Assembly: GCF_963682185.1 (NCBI RefSeq)
Contig: NZ_OY821667.1
Span: 4,787,501 to 4,851,500 of the forward strand
DNA from: an uncultured Cohaesibacter sp.
Lineage (GTDB): Bacteria; Pseudomonadota; Alphaproteobacteria; Rhizobiales; Cohaesibacteraceae
Direction: 5' to 3'
Length of the DNA stretch: 64,000 nucleotides
Below the pieces are notes generated by a model. The model was not told where the DNA came from and made no database searches. It saw only the letters and a program-made list of their open reading frames with translations. Both the position numbers and the translations under genes were made by a program. Of this stretch, positions 1 through 9,152 are shown piece after piece; within the stretch, counting starts at the first letter, position 1, and the number at the start of each line of letters is the position of its first letter.

Positions 1-94
1 GCGGCTAGAGAAGAGAAAACAGGCGTTCCCATCCAGTCGTCCTCGTGTTTGAATCCATATCCCAACTGTCAGCCTTCATCTTCGTGGTTATTCT

Positions 95-110
95 TTAATA
101 TCCTGTTAAC
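95..110. promoter_or_regulatory. Perfect CtrA-type box
   Basis: The sequence reads TTAA, seven bases, then TTAAC, which is the full consensus of the alphaproteobacterial cell-cycle regulator CtrA. It lies in the gene-free stretch 1-320, about 210 bases before the lipoprotein gene that begins at 321. It could serve that gene or one running leftward off the window. The motif is seen directly; occupancy by CtrA is inference. The rest of 1-320 holds nothing else I can support. Confidence 0.5.
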
Positions 111-320
111 CATAGGCATTCTGGCCTGACTTTTCATCGCCTGAATGCATGTCGAAGATCGGGACTGAAGCAGCGGGTGCTTTGTTTCCAAATCGGCCCC
201 TTGGCATCTGCATTCTTATGCTGAACAATGGACGAAATCGATTCGAGTGATATCTCGAAAGTGTAATGGTATGGTGATGCGCGATCAACTCTCGCTTGCT
301 GCTTCAGGACTGCAGGGCCT

Positions 321-1214
321 TTGGAAAAGAGAAATTATTTCACAGACTTACCATCCATACCTAGCGGACGCCGTGGAGCCGGACTAACGGTCCTTTGTGC
401 GCTTGTCCTGGGGCTTTCCGCTTGCAGTTCGAGGGTAGGGGATCTTGGTCGGCCCGAGAGCAACAGTTTCGCTGAAGGCTTCATGCACAATACCGGCAGA
501 CTGAAGGCAAAACTGACCGGCGAACTGGTCTCTGATTTCAATTTCACCGATGAAGAGAAGACCATGCGTAATCTGGCCTGGAACCTCATCAGGCCACCGC
601 ATGCTGAAGACTGGATTTCATCGGATTTGTGGAAATTCTATTCCTCGCTCCAGAATGTCGGGTTACACCTGCTCACCGAGACGCAGACGGCTCGGCTGAC
701 ACCGCTCATCGATATGGGCTTTGATCCAAAACGCTATTACTGGGTTCTGCATTCCGAGAAATATGCCTCCCACCATGTGCGCTATGAGCGCATCATTCAG
801 GATATCCAGCAAGACCGTGACGCTTTGGCCAGTTTTGTTCCAGCCGCGGAACGGGTGGTGGCCATGGACAACGAACGCATGGCTGCGCTGGAGCGCAAGG
901 TCGATATGGATCCGCGAGAGCTGAAAAACGCTTATGCCCGTGTTGATGAAAACAAGCGCTACATTGCATGGGTCTGGCGATCCTTGAAATATCGCATGAC
1001 CGCCTATGCCTATGCGATCAAGAAGCTTGAAATAGAAACGCCATCGCCTCGCGTGCATGAGGCCAATCAGGCGCTGCGGTTCCTCTTGGCCGATTTTGAA
1101 GAACAGAATGGCACCATCGCCACTTCGGATAGCCAAGGGACCGCCAACACGCCTCTGCCCTCGCGCTATACACGTCGCCAGTGGGACAAAGTGGATCGTA
1201 CCCTGATCAAATGA
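321..1214 (+). CDS. Putative lipoprotein of unknown function
   Basis: A 297-residue protein whose N-terminus has paired arginines near residue 18, a hydrophobic stretch and a lipobox-like LGLSAC ending at about residue 35. It is therefore probably a lipid-anchored envelope protein. The rest is mostly charged and helical, with Trp- and Tyr-rich patches and no catalytic motif I recognise. The start is TTG, because no ATG or GTG precedes the signal sequence; an AGGG lies about seven bases upstream. The next genes are convergent. I do not recognise the family. Confidence 0.75.
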   Translation: MEKRNYFTDLPSIPSGRRGAGLTVLCALVLGLSACSSRVGDLGRPESNSFAEGFMHNTGRLKAKLTGELVSDFNFTDEEKTMRNLAWNLIRPPHAEDWISSDLWKFYSSLQNVGLHLLTETQTARLTPLIDMGFDPKRYYWVLHSEKYASHHVRYERIIQDIQQDRDALASFVPAAERVVAMDNERMAALERKVDMDPRELKNAYARVDENKRYIAWVWRSLKYRMTAYAYAIKKLEIETPSPRVHEANQALRFLLADFEEQNGTIATSDSQGTANTPLPSRYTRRQWDKVDRTLIK

Positions 1215-1279
1215 CGCAGAATTCAAAGGGAGGCGAACAGCAACTGTCCACCGGGGAATTTTATTGGTCCGCCAATGGC

Positions 1280-1846
1280 CTATTCAAAGGAATCTTGGCT
1301 CCAGAGAGGGCCGCAAGAGAGCGTTTCCAGCGCGCTGGCAATATTGCCCCGGTCCCGTTCGGATGCGACCATGGCTCGAACGACCAGAATGCCCTTATCC
1401 CCTGTAGCTGAAATGGCGATGGCTGTTTCATCGGTTAGGTCTGGGCGCTCAGCCAACAGCCGCTGCTGTCCGCGTGTCGCGAGAACAACATTGAGGTTTG
1501 ATCCCGAAATCTGGTTTGTCAGACTGAATTGGCTACGACCGTTCCGGTCGACATAATCCAGACTCCAGAAATTGCTCGGCAGGCTGCCTTTCAATAACAC
1601 CGGCGCGTCAGATACATTGGTACGGCAAAGCCCATAAGCGAAAGTCGGGTCCAGATCGACCGACAAGTTGATTGCGTCTTTCGGGTTTGCAAGCACATAC
1701 ATCTCATGTACCGGCCCCAGCGCCTGAACCTTATGCCACAGATCATTTTCCGCAAAATAGGGTAGGGCAAAAATGGTCGCGATATGAATGATCGCGGCGA
1801 CAATGAGAGCTGCAAAAAAGACGAGGGTTTCGCGGATCATGGGCAC
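1280..1846 (-). CDS. DUF1254-type membrane-anchored protein
   Basis: A 188-residue protein with one N-terminal membrane helix (about residues 6-28) and a periplasmic domain containing NPKDAINLSVDLDPTFAYGLCRT, typical of the DUF1254 family by recall. It overlaps the 3' end of the upstream DUF1214 gene by ten bases (1837-1846), so the two are translationally coupled. The pair is found together in many rhizobia; its biochemical role is unknown. An envelope function is inferred from the anchors and the adjacent PBP1A gene. Confidence 0.75.
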   Translation of the reverse strand: MPMIRETLVFFAALIVAAIIHIATIFALPYFAENDLWHKVQALGPVHEMYVLANPKDAINLSVDLDPTFAYGLCRTNVSDAPVLLKGSLPSNFWSLDYVDRNGRSQFSLTNQISGSNLNVVLATRGQQRLLAERPDLTDETAIAISATGDKGILVVRAMVASERDRGNIASALETLSCGPLWSQDSFE

Positions 1847-2412
1847 CCCATCGAAGCGATTGATGGAAGCTTGATTTCCGAATATCCGCCCCCGCTGGTA
1901 TGGGGCGTTTCATAGAGCCGCAGCACAAGCTTGAAAGGAATGTTGGCCGGACTCTGCAACCAGTTTCCCCCCATGATCTCAGGGCCGGTTACGATATCAA
2001 ATATACTGCCACTCACACGAGCCACATCCTGACTATGCAGGCTATAACGATTGGATGGATTGTCAATCAACTCGCCAGATCTCGTCGTCAGCGTCAAGGT
2101 CCATATGCGCGAAGGTAGTTCGCTTCCTTCAATGCGATAATGGCAGGCGCCATCCAGCGGCGTGCCTTTGTCATCCGTGGTGGCAACAAAGGCAATGCCT
2201 TCTCCCGATGCTAACTTCAGCGAGCCACGCCGCGCCTGATCTGCGCGGGAGTAGGGATTGACGTCCGGCCCCGCAGCATCTGGCCAAGCGTGCCAGGGAC
2301 CGATTTGGAACAGCCCGAAACGATCTGCGTGATTGACGGCAAAATATGCGCTGCCAATGCCGAGGCCGATGGCGACAACAGCAAAAAGAATGATATCTCC
2401 GATTAGGCGCAC
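1837..2412 (-). CDS. DUF1214-type membrane-anchored protein
   Basis: A 191-residue protein with one N-terminal transmembrane segment (about residues 5-26), then a soluble domain with the motif RIWTLTLTTRSGELIDNPSNRYS. The DRFGLFQIGPWHAWP and SPANIPFKLVLRLYETP blocks fit DUF1214 as I recall it. It is the first gene of a two-gene minus-strand unit with the DUF1254 gene, overlapping it by ten bases. It is separated from the PBP1A gene, on the same strand, by 153 bases. No reaction can be assigned; the partner gene suggests the two act together in the cell envelope. Confidence 0.75.
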   Translation of the reverse strand: MRLIGDIILFAVVAIGLGIGSAYFAVNHADRFGLFQIGPWHAWPDAAGPDVNPYSRADQARRGSLKLASGEGIAFVATTDDKGTPLDGACHYRIEGSELPSRIWTLTLTTRSGELIDNPSNRYSLHSQDVARVSGSIFDIVTGPEIMGGNWLQSPANIPFKLVLRLYETPHTSGGGYSEIKLPSIASMGCP

Positions 2413-2565
2413 GCTCTACAGCTCTCGTTCTGGTTTGCTCAAAGTTGACGCTCGACTCTCGTTTTCCTCAAGCCCTCAATGTATCCGTACAGGGATTTAC
2501 GCAAAGGTCAATTGCAGATCGCCAATTTGAGAAAGGCCAGTCCGACAAATCCGCATCTTTTCTGA

Positions 2566-4833
2566 TCAGCGGCTTATGATTGCCGTTTGGTCTCGATGCC
2601 ATGCTGTCTTGAGTTCACTCAAGCCTCCAGATGGTGGCTGCTTGAGCTGGGTCAGACCGGGGACTGAACCAGACTTGTTTGGAGAGGCCGCGGGCAGGGG
2701 GAGCAGCTCTGGGGCCTGCGGCTGAGAGCCGGATGCATCATCCTCGTTGTTGAATAACTTTGATAGCTGATCCAGCTGTTTGACTACACTGGGAGACAGG
2801 CGTTGATTGGACCGCTGGGTCTTCATATCCTTGATGCGACCTGCAGCTGCCACTTGAATATTCTGGTGGTTCTTCTGGAAGAGAATCGGGTCTTCGACAT
2901 AGGGCATGGGCTTCAGTTCCACCTGCTGATGAGCTGCGGTCATGATCTTTTGCCATGCCATTGCTGGCAGATTGCCGCCGGTGAGGCGCCGAGTATCATG
3001 GTTGTCATCATTGCCGAACCAAACTGCTGCTGAATAATTGCCGGTAAAGCCGCAGAACCATGCATCCTTGTAGGATGACGTTGTGCCGGTTTTCCCGGCC
3101 GCCGTAATGCCTTCCAGTTGCGCCCGACGCCCTGTGCCGGCGTTAACAACAGAAACCAACATCTCGTTCATGCCGGCAATGGTTTCCGGCGGAATGATCT
3201 GCTCGGGCTTGTGGGTGCGATTATAATCATAGATGACACGCCCCTTGGAATCGAGAATCTGCAAAACTCCGTGAGCGATGGCTTTCTTGCCACCCGATGC
3301 AAAAACGGCATAGCCGGTCGCCATATCCATCACCGAGACTTCCGCAGCCCCAAGCGGCAGAGAGCGCGTGATCTTGAGCTCTGAATGAATACCCATCCTG
3401 TGAGCGACTTCGACGATCTTGTCGCGACCGATGGCCTGAGCCAGACGCACCGGCACGGTATTGATCGAGCGTCTCAAGGCATTGAGCAGTGTGACCGGAC
3501 CGGAATAGGAGCGGCCATAGTTTTTCGGTGACCAGTTGCCAATGGTAATCGGCGCATCCTGAATGACGGACTTGGGGGTGTAGCCATTCATCAGGGCCGT
3601 TGTGTAGACGAAGGGCTTGAAAGAAGAGCCCGGTTGGCGCAGGGCATCGGTTGCGCGGTTGAACTGGCTCTTGCCATAATCCTTGCCACCAATGATCGCG
3701 ACCACAGCACCATCCGGTTCCATAAGCACTGCGGCGGCTTCGCTGACATCATAGCGTTTGCCATTCTCGCGCAGAATGCTGTCGATGGCCTGTTCCGACT
3801 GCCGCTGTACGGTCATGTCGATAGACGTCTTGACAGTCAACACACGATGCTTGCCGCCAACGATGCGTTTGACTTCCTCAAAAGCCCAGTCAAGGAAATG
3901 GTTCGGCGTGTCTTTTTCTGCCTGATCGACGGGCGTAGCCGGATTACGCAGGGCACCCACGATCTGACCCTCGGTCAGGAAACCTGCCTGAACCATGTTG
4001 ATCAGCACTTCCTTGGCGCGGGCGCGGGCCCGAGGCAGATTGACATGCGGCGCATATTTCGTTGGTGCCTTGAAAAGGCCGGCCAGCATGGCCGATTCTG
4101 CCAGCGTGAGATCTTTGGCAGATTTGCCGAAATAATATTCAGACGCTGCTGCAATGCCGTAGGTGCCGCCGCCCATATAGGCGCGGTCAAGATAAAGTTT
4201 GAGAATCTGGCGTTTGGTGAGCCGTGCTTCCAGCCAGAGCGAAAGAAAAGCTTCGTCGATCTTGCGGGTGAGCGTGCGTTCGTTTGTCAGGAACAGGTTC
4301 TTGGCGAGCTGCTGGGTGAGCGTGGACCCCCCCTGCACGACACCGCCTGCTCGGGCGTTTTCGACAATAGCGCGCGCCAACCCCAGAAAGTCGATCCCGA
4401 AATGCTCGAAGAAACGTCGGTCCTCCGTCGCCAGAACCGCCTTGATGAAATTGTCCGGTAGATCCTGTAGCTCAAAGGAATCGTCCTGAAGAATACCGCG
4501 CTTACCGATCTCGTTGCCAAAGCGATCGAGGAAGGTGACTGCGTAATCTTCCTGTTCGGGCAGGCCTCCGATCGTCCGGTCCATATCGTTGAGTGCCCAT
4601 GAAAGAGCAAACAGCGCGCCGAACACGCCCATGGTCAAGCCGCCCGAGAGCATCTGGATCAGCCAGAAGCGCCATCCCGTCACACGCAGGCGGCGCATCA
4701 CGGAATTCACATTTTCCAGCCAACGCAGCAGGGTTTCCCGGAGCCGATAAAGTCCGGTATCGACAGCGGCATCCAGGGCGAGGAAACGGTATTTCCACTT
4801 GACCTTTGTGCTATTTTGAAACGGATCTTTCAC
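2566..4833 (-). CDS. Bifunctional penicillin-binding protein, PBP1A family
   Basis: A class A penicillin-binding protein of 755 residues that polymerises and crosslinks peptidoglycan. A cytoplasmic N-terminus is followed by a membrane helix (about 56-80). The glycosyltransferase family 51 domain carries the signature TEDRRFFEHFGID (136-149) and the QGGSTLTQQLAKN block (167-179). The transpeptidase domain has SSFK (403-406, catalytic Ser403), SIN (456-458) and KTGT (581-584). The C-terminal 120 residues are low-complexity, rich in Pro, Gln and Ser. All catalytic motifs are intact and length is normal for the family. The stretch 4834-5136 separates it from a divergent gene. Confidence 0.93.
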   Translation of the reverse strand: MKDPFQNSTKVKWKYRFLALDAAVDTGLYRLRETLLRWLENVNSVMRRLRVTGWRFWLIQMLSGGLTMGVFGALFALSWALNDMDRTIGGLPEQEDYAVTFLDRFGNEIGKRGILQDDSFELQDLPDNFIKAVLATEDRRFFEHFGIDFLGLARAIVENARAGGVVQGGSTLTQQLAKNLFLTNERTLTRKIDEAFLSLWLEARLTKRQILKLYLDRAYMGGGTYGIAAASEYYFGKSAKDLTLAESAMLAGLFKAPTKYAPHVNLPRARARAKEVLINMVQAGFLTEGQIVGALRNPATPVDQAEKDTPNHFLDWAFEEVKRIVGGKHRVLTVKTSIDMTVQRQSEQAIDSILRENGKRYDVSEAAAVLMEPDGAVVAIIGGKDYGKSQFNRATDALRQPGSSFKPFVYTTALMNGYTPKSVIQDAPITIGNWSPKNYGRSYSGPVTLLNALRRSINTVPVRLAQAIGRDKIVEVAHRMGIHSELKITRSLPLGAAEVSVMDMATGYAVFASGGKKAIAHGVLQILDSKGRVIYDYNRTHKPEQIIPPETIAGMNEMLVSVVNAGTGRRAQLEGITAAGKTGTTSSYKDAWFCGFTGNYSAAVWFGNDDNHDTRRLTGGNLPAMAWQKIMTAAHQQVELKPMPYVEDPILFQKNHQNIQVAAAGRIKDMKTQRSNQRLSPSVVKQLDQLSKLFNNEDDASGSQPQAPELLPLPAASPNKSGSVPGLTQLKQPPSGGLSELKTAWHRDQTAIISR

Positions 4834-5136
4834 GGCTCTGACACTTTGTCTCTGAAATCGATGGACCTAGCAATACTTTGTTAGCTAACGCTCTTCAAGA
4901 AGCAAGTCCTGGGCCAGACATAAATTTTAGTTTATTGCGCCCCGATCGTTGCGCACTGGCAAGAATAATCACCTCTGGCATCATACAGGACTTGACGAAC
5001 CAATTGCTAATGGTCGACAGATCTTATGGAAACGGGCAAGATGAAGTTATAAGCCATTCACCAGAATGCCTCAAGCCCGAACGAGACCAGCCGTAGTGCC
5101 CTTTGGTACTGCCCAATGCCAACAAGGGCCAAAAGA
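4834..5136. other. Divergent intergenic region
   Basis: About 300 bases between the PBP1A gene (minus) and the UPF0260 gene (plus), presumably holding both promoters. The only clear structure is a perfect 10-base palindrome, GTTAGCTAAC, at 4880-4889. No convincing gene or hairpin terminator is visible. Confidence 0.4.
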
Positions 5137-5673
5137 ATGACCGACAAGAAACCGGACCTTATCGCTACAGTCGATCCGACTGCTGAATATGAAAAGCCCT
5201 TCTGGCAGGTGAAAAGGCTCGATGAGATGAGCCAGGCGGAATGGGAATCGCTCTGCGATGGCTGCGCGCGCTGTTGCCTCAACAAGCTGGAAGATTGGGA
5301 CACGGGCGAAATCATCTGGACCAACGTCGCCTGCAGTCTGCTGGATTCCGATAGCTGCCGCTGCAAGGATTATCACAATCGACTGGCAACGATCCCAGAT
5401 TGCGTTCCGCTGGATGCCGAAAAAGTGTCCTCGATTTCATGGTTGCCACCAACCTGTGCCTATCGCTTGCTCGATGAGGGCTATGATCTCTACTGGTGGC
5501 ATCCTCTGGTGTCGGGCGATCCCGATACGATCCATCAGGCGGGAATTTCCGTGCGCGGACGTGTTGTCTCGGAAGAGGGCATGGAAGTGGAAGATTATGA
5601 AGACCATCTGGCCAGCTGGCCCGGCGAAGACCCAGATGACGAGCCTGTATTGTTGAACCGAGACCACAAGTGA
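5137..5673 (+). CDS. UPF0260 / YcgN-type cysteine cluster protein
   Basis: A 178-residue cytoplasmic protein starting MTDKKPDL; an in-frame ATG at 5116 is possible but less likely. It contains [14 protein letters not shown], then further cysteines in [17 protein letters not shown] and PPTCAYRLL. This is the conserved cysteine pattern of UPF0260 (YcgN), believed to bind a metal or iron-sulfur centre; the function is not established. The [15 protein letters not shown] segment near residue 125 also matches the family. It is monocistronic and followed by an AT-rich gap and a small-RNA candidate. Confidence 0.88.
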   Translation: MTDKKPDLIATVDPTAEYEKPFWQVKRLDEMSQAEWESLCDGCARCCLNKLEDWDTGEIIWTNVACSLLDSDSCRCKDYHNRLATIPDCVPLDAEKVSSISWLPPTCAYRLLDEGYDLYWWHPLVSGDPDTIHQAGISVRGRVVSEEGMEVEDYEDHLASWPGEDPDDEPVLLNRDHK

Positions 5674-5755
5674 GATTTTCCCAGCTGTAAGGTGCTGAAA
5701 AATCAATATAAATACAATTTTAAATAGAAAATTACAACTTTAACAAGAAAATCTC

Positions 5756-5784
5756 TTGACCTGCGAACGGTCCTGAGGTACATA
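5756..5784 (+). promoter_or_regulatory. Sigma70-type promoter of small RNA
   Basis: TTGACC at 5756-5761 and TACATA at 5779-5784 are separated by exactly 17 bases, predicting transcription from about A5791. That base is the first nucleotide of a perfect stem, which supports the assignment. Confidence 0.6.
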
Positions 5785-5790
5785 TTAGCT

Positions 5791-5903
5791 ACAGTCGGAA
5801 AGGTGTGAGCAACTTTTGCTCCCTCCGACTGTCGTGTGTTCATTATTGGGCTTGTTAGTCCATCTAGCTATTCGCCGCTCGGTTCGCCGTAGCGGCTTTT
5901 TTT
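5791..5903 (+). ncRNA. Candidate ~113-nt small RNA upstream of GTA cluster
   Basis: The RNA would begin at the predicted start 5791. ACAGTCGGA (5791-5799) pairs perfectly with TCCGACTGT (5824-5832), and inside it GAGCAA (5807-5812) pairs with TTGCTC (5816-5821). A CTCCCTCC tract sits at the inner junction and could face Shine-Dalgarno sequences. A weak middle hairpin (GGGCT/AGTCC) and an intrinsic terminator, GCCGCT (5874-5879) with AGCGGC (5891-5896) then seven T (5897-5903), complete it. There is no ORF inside. It lies 124 bases before the first GTA gene on the same strand. I could not match it to a named family; known alphaproteobacterial trans-acting sRNAs have a similar plan. Confidence 0.6.
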
Positions 5904-6027
5904 ATGCTCTTGCAAATGCCCAATGGGGCCGGTTTGGCTCTTGAATGCCTTGCGAGTGATCGCGGCATTCAGGTGGTTCATCGGTGTGACTGCGGGCTAT
6001 TTACAACTGACACAATCAGGAACAGGC

Positions 6028-6609
6028 ATGTCAAAGAAACAGTCAAAGAGACCGGACTGGAAGGCCATTCGTGCCGAGTGCGAGAAAGCGGGGCGCGCTT
6101 CTTTTTCCGCAATCGCCACCGCCCATGGCATCAGCGTTGCCACATTGAGAAAGAAGCGAAAGCTCTGGGAGCGATCGGAGGAGGCAGCGGAAGACGAAAC
6201 CTCGCAAGAGGCTTCCACAATAGATGGATCATCTGTTCAGTCTGCATCTCTAGGGCCGTTAGGCCTATCTGCTCCATCAATTGATCATCTGGCCATGGTC
6301 CGAAGGCTTTATCACGCAACAGATCAGCAAATCCGGCATCTCGAACAGCAGTTGCAAAATGGCAGCGCGGCGTTTGACGAAAAGGAAGCGCGCATGCTCG
6401 GCACAATAGCTCGTACGCTGGACAAGATAATGGAGCTCAACCCGCAAGGGGCTGATCTGGATGCTGCAAGTAAAGAGGACGGAAATGGGGATGACAGAGA
6501 CGATGATACAGGCACCCTTGACCTCCTCCGCGAAGAGCTTGCGCGCCGCCTTGATGGACTCAAGCAAGGATCTTCAGGCAAACTTTCTGGCGAGTCTGAC
6601 ACCCAATGA
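6028..6609 (+). CDS. GTA small terminase-like protein (g1)
   Basis: A 193-residue protein that would recognise DNA for packaging. The chosen start is ATG 6028 after AGGAACAGG; an upstream in-frame ATG at 5923 would add 35 residues that look untranslated. The N-terminus contains a helix-turn-helix-like segment (about 8-45, with AIATAHGISVATLRKKRKLW). A helical middle (about 95-140) and an acidic, low-complexity C-terminus follow. Position directly before the large terminase and overlap with it by more than 100 bases match g1 of gene transfer agents. Sequence similarity to classical small terminases is weak, so the call leans on context. Confidence 0.7.
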   Translation: MSKKQSKRPDWKAIRAECEKAGRASFSAIATAHGISVATLRKKRKLWERSEEAAEDETSQEASTIDGSSVQSASLGPLGLSAPSIDHLAMVRRLYHATDQQIRHLEQQLQNGSAAFDEKEARMLGTIARTLDKIMELNPQGADLDAASKEDGNGDDRDDDTGTLDLLREELARRLDGLKQGSSGKLSGESDTQ

Positions 6610-7852
6610 ATTGCGGCGTCTTGTGTATGACTGGGAGCTTTGGGCGCGCCCAGACCAGTTGCCGCCCGATGGTGATTGGATCTCCTGGCTGGTTCTTGGC
6701 GGGCGCGGCGCTGGTAAAACGCGCACGGGCGCAGAATGGGTCAAGGCGCTGGTGCAAGGGCGGCCGCCCTTTGCGTCCCAGCCCTATGGACGCATCGCGC
6801 TGATTGGAGAAACCCTGCAGGATGCCCGTGATGTGATGGTGGAAGGGGTATCCGGCCTGTTGGCTATTCACGACAAACAGGACCGGCCAAACTGGCAACC
6901 GTCCCGACGTCGGCTGGAATGGCCCAATGGAGCGGTTGCTCAGATCTTTTCCGCTGAAGACCCGGAAAGCTTAAGGGGGCCGCAGTTTGGGGCGGCATGG
7001 GGCGATGAGCTGGCCAAATGGCGTCACGCAGAAGCCACTTGGGACATGTTGCAATTTGGTCTGCGCCTTGGTCAAAAGCCACGCCAGATTGTAACCACGA
7101 CACCAAAGCCCACACCTTTGCTCAAGAGGTTGATGGCCGATCCGACATCTGCAATCAGCCATGCTCCAACACGAGCCAACCTGGCCAATCTGGCGCCGGG
7201 CTTTCTGGATACGATCGTGCGCCGCTATGAAGGGTCGCGTCTTGGGCGGCAGGAACTGGACGGAGAATTGATTGAAGACAGGGCCGATGCGCTTTGGAAG
7301 CGCGATCAGCTCGACCGGCTGAGGGTTGATGATCCTCCCGCGACCCTCAGCCGGATTGTGGTCGCCATTGACCCGCCTGCGACCTCTGGCAAAAGCGCCG
7401 ATGCCTGTGGCCTTGTTGTCGCAGGGCTTGATGGAGATGGGCTGTGTTTCATTCTAAGAGACAGCACGCTTAACAGTGCAAGCCCCACAGCTTGGGCCAA
7501 CAAGGCCATCGCGCTCTATCATCGCTTCGAAGCCGATTGCGTTGTGGCGGAAGTCAATCAGGGCGGGGAGATGGTAACCACTATTCTCGACAATATTGAT
7601 GCAAGCGTGCCGGTGCGATCCGTGCGGGCGACCCGCGGTAAATATCTGCGCGCTGAGCCTGTCAGTGCTCTTTACGAGCAAGGCAGGGTGCGCCATGTCG
7701 GCAACATGGCCGAACTGGAAGATGAAATGTGTGACTTCGGGCTAGATGGTCTGACGTCTGGAAAAAGCCCCGATAGGCTCGATGCCATGGTTTGGGCTGT
7801 GACGCATCTCTGCCTCGCTGACCGGTCTCAACCGAAAGTCCGGGCAATCTGA
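6491..7852 (+). CDS. GTA large terminase, DNA-packaging ATPase/nuclease (g2)
   Basis: The motor that packs and cuts DNA. From ATG 6491 it has 453 residues; AGAGGACGG lies just upstream, and ATGs at 6461 and 6485 are alternatives. Walker A is GGRGAGKT (70-77), followed by RTGAEWV. A Walker B-like segment is FGAAWGDELAKW. The TTTPKPTPLLK coupling motif and a C-terminal RNase H-like nuclease domain, beginning IVVAIDPPATSG with later acidic residues (EVNQGGEM, DRLDAMVWA), are all present. This is the most diagnostic packaging gene of the cluster and appears intact. Confidence 0.93.
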   Translation: MTETMIQAPLTSSAKSLRAALMDSSKDLQANFLASLTPNELRRLVYDWELWARPDQLPPDGDWISWLVLGGRGAGKTRTGAEWVKALVQGRPPFASQPYGRIALIGETLQDARDVMVEGVSGLLAIHDKQDRPNWQPSRRRLEWPNGAVAQIFSAEDPESLRGPQFGAAWGDELAKWRHAEATWDMLQFGLRLGQKPRQIVTTTPKPTPLLKRLMADPTSAISHAPTRANLANLAPGFLDTIVRRYEGSRLGRQELDGELIEDRADALWKRDQLDRLRVDDPPATLSRIVVAIDPPATSGKSADACGLVVAGLDGDGLCFILRDSTLNSASPTAWANKAIALYHRFEADCVVAEVNQGGEMVTTILDNIDASVPVRSVRATRGKYLRAEPVSALYEQGRVRHVGNMAELEDEMCDFGLDGLTSGKSPDRLDAMVWAVTHLCLADRSQPKVRAI

Positions 7853-7879
7853 CACAGCAAGAAAGGAAGGAAGAAGCAA

Positions 7880-9151
7880 ATGCTTCGCTGGACCTTGAAA
7901 GGGCCGGCGCGTTCGCGCTCGCCTCAAATTCACAAAGCCAAGTCAAACGCCACTGATCTCGCAGCAGATACTGGCGCCCTGGAAGGCAAAAATTCTCGGA
8001 CCGGCGCTCTTGTTTCTGTGCACCAGACAGGGCGCCCGCGCTGGACACCACGAGATTATGGCGCTTTGGCCATGCAGGGCTATGCGCGTAACCCGATCGT
8101 CTATCGGTCTATCCGCATGATCTCAGAAGCTGCTGCTTCTGCCACCGTCTATTGCCTAGTGGGGGGAGAAAGACTGACCGAGCATCCAGTGCTTGATCTT
8201 CTGCATCACCCGAATGAACGGCAGGATGGTGCGACATGGCTTGAAAGCCTTTATGGCCATCTGCTTGTTTCCGGCAATGCCTATATTGAGGCCGTTTTCG
8301 GCGCTAGCAGTTTGAAGGAATTGCATTGTTTGCGGCCAGACAGGATGAAGGTCGTGCCCGGTCCAAACGGCTGGCCAGATGCTTACGACTATACCATTGG
8401 CAACAAGGCAGTGCGGTTTCATCAGAATGACGATAGCGCACGTGTGCCGCCGATCCTGCATATCACCCTGTTCCACCCGCATGATGATCACTATGGACTC
8501 AGTCCGCTGGAAGCGGCGCAAACCAGTCTCGATGTGCACAATGCGGCCGCCAGTTGGAACAAGGCGTTGCTAGACAACTCCGCCCGCCCATCTGGTGCGC
8601 TGGTTTATGCGGCTTCTGAAGCAGGAAATCTCAGTGACGAGCAATTTGAACGTCTCAAGAAGGAACTAGAAGAAGGCTATCAAGGGGCAATGAATGCTGG
8701 ACGCCCTTTGCTGCTTGAAGGAGGGCTGGATTGGAAGAGCATGAGCATGTCGCCGCGTGATATGGACTTCATCGACGCCAAGAATAGCGCAGCTCGAGAA
8801 ATCGCTCTGGCTTTTGGTGTCCCGCCCATGTTGCTCGGCATTCCCGGAGACAACACCTATTCAAACTATGCCGAAGCGAACCGGGCCTTCTGGCGTCAAA
8901 CGGTTCTGCCACTGGCGAGCCGCTGTTTGCAAAATATCGCTCGCTGGCTTTCGCCTGCTTATGACGAGACGTTCGATTTGAAGATTGATCTTGATCTCAT
9001 CTCCGCATTGGCAAGCGAGCGGGAGGCGCTCTGGAACCGCGTCGGCAATGCGTCCTTCCTCACAGAAAATGAAAAACGCACCGCAGTCGGCTACAGCCCG
9101 ACGGAAGCACCAAGGAGCACGACCCGCAGCACAAGTGAGGGAGGGAAATGA
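7880..9151 (+). CDS. GTA portal protein, HK97 family (g3)
   Basis: A 423-residue portal protein forming the ring at one capsid vertex through which DNA passes. Typical HK97-type blocks are present: YARNPIVYRSIRMISEAAAS (about 58-77), HHPNERQDGATWLESLYGHLLVSGNAY, LHITLFHPHDDHYGLSPLEAA, and the C-terminal AFGVPPMLLGIPGDNTYSNYAEA. It follows the large terminase after 27 bases with GGAAGGAAG upstream. Length is normal. The stop codon lies one base before the GTG of the next small gene. Confidence 0.92.
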   Translation: MLRWTLKGPARSRSPQIHKAKSNATDLAADTGALEGKNSRTGALVSVHQTGRPRWTPRDYGALAMQGYARNPIVYRSIRMISEAAASATVYCLVGGERLTEHPVLDLLHHPNERQDGATWLESLYGHLLVSGNAYIEAVFGASSLKELHCLRPDRMKVVPGPNGWPDAYDYTIGNKAVRFHQNDDSARVPPILHITLFHPHDDHYGLSPLEAAQTSLDVHNAAASWNKALLDNSARPSGALVYAASEAGNLSDEQFERLKKELEEGYQGAMNAGRPLLLEGGLDWKSMSMSPRDMDFIDAKNSAAREIALAFGVPPMLLGIPGDNTYSNYAEANRAFWRQTVLPLASRCLQNIARWLSPAYDETFDLKIDLDLISALASEREALWNRVGNASFLTENEKRTAVGYSPTEAPRSTTRSTSEGGK

Positions 9152-9152
9152 T

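Noticed and set aside
106-288. 60-residue minus-strand frame at the left edge
   Set aside because: Overlaps the CtrA box region, has no family features and no supporting context.
3634-4461. 275-residue plus-strand frame opposite PBP1A
   Set aside because: The minus strand carries the transglycosylase and transpeptidase motifs; the plus frame has none.
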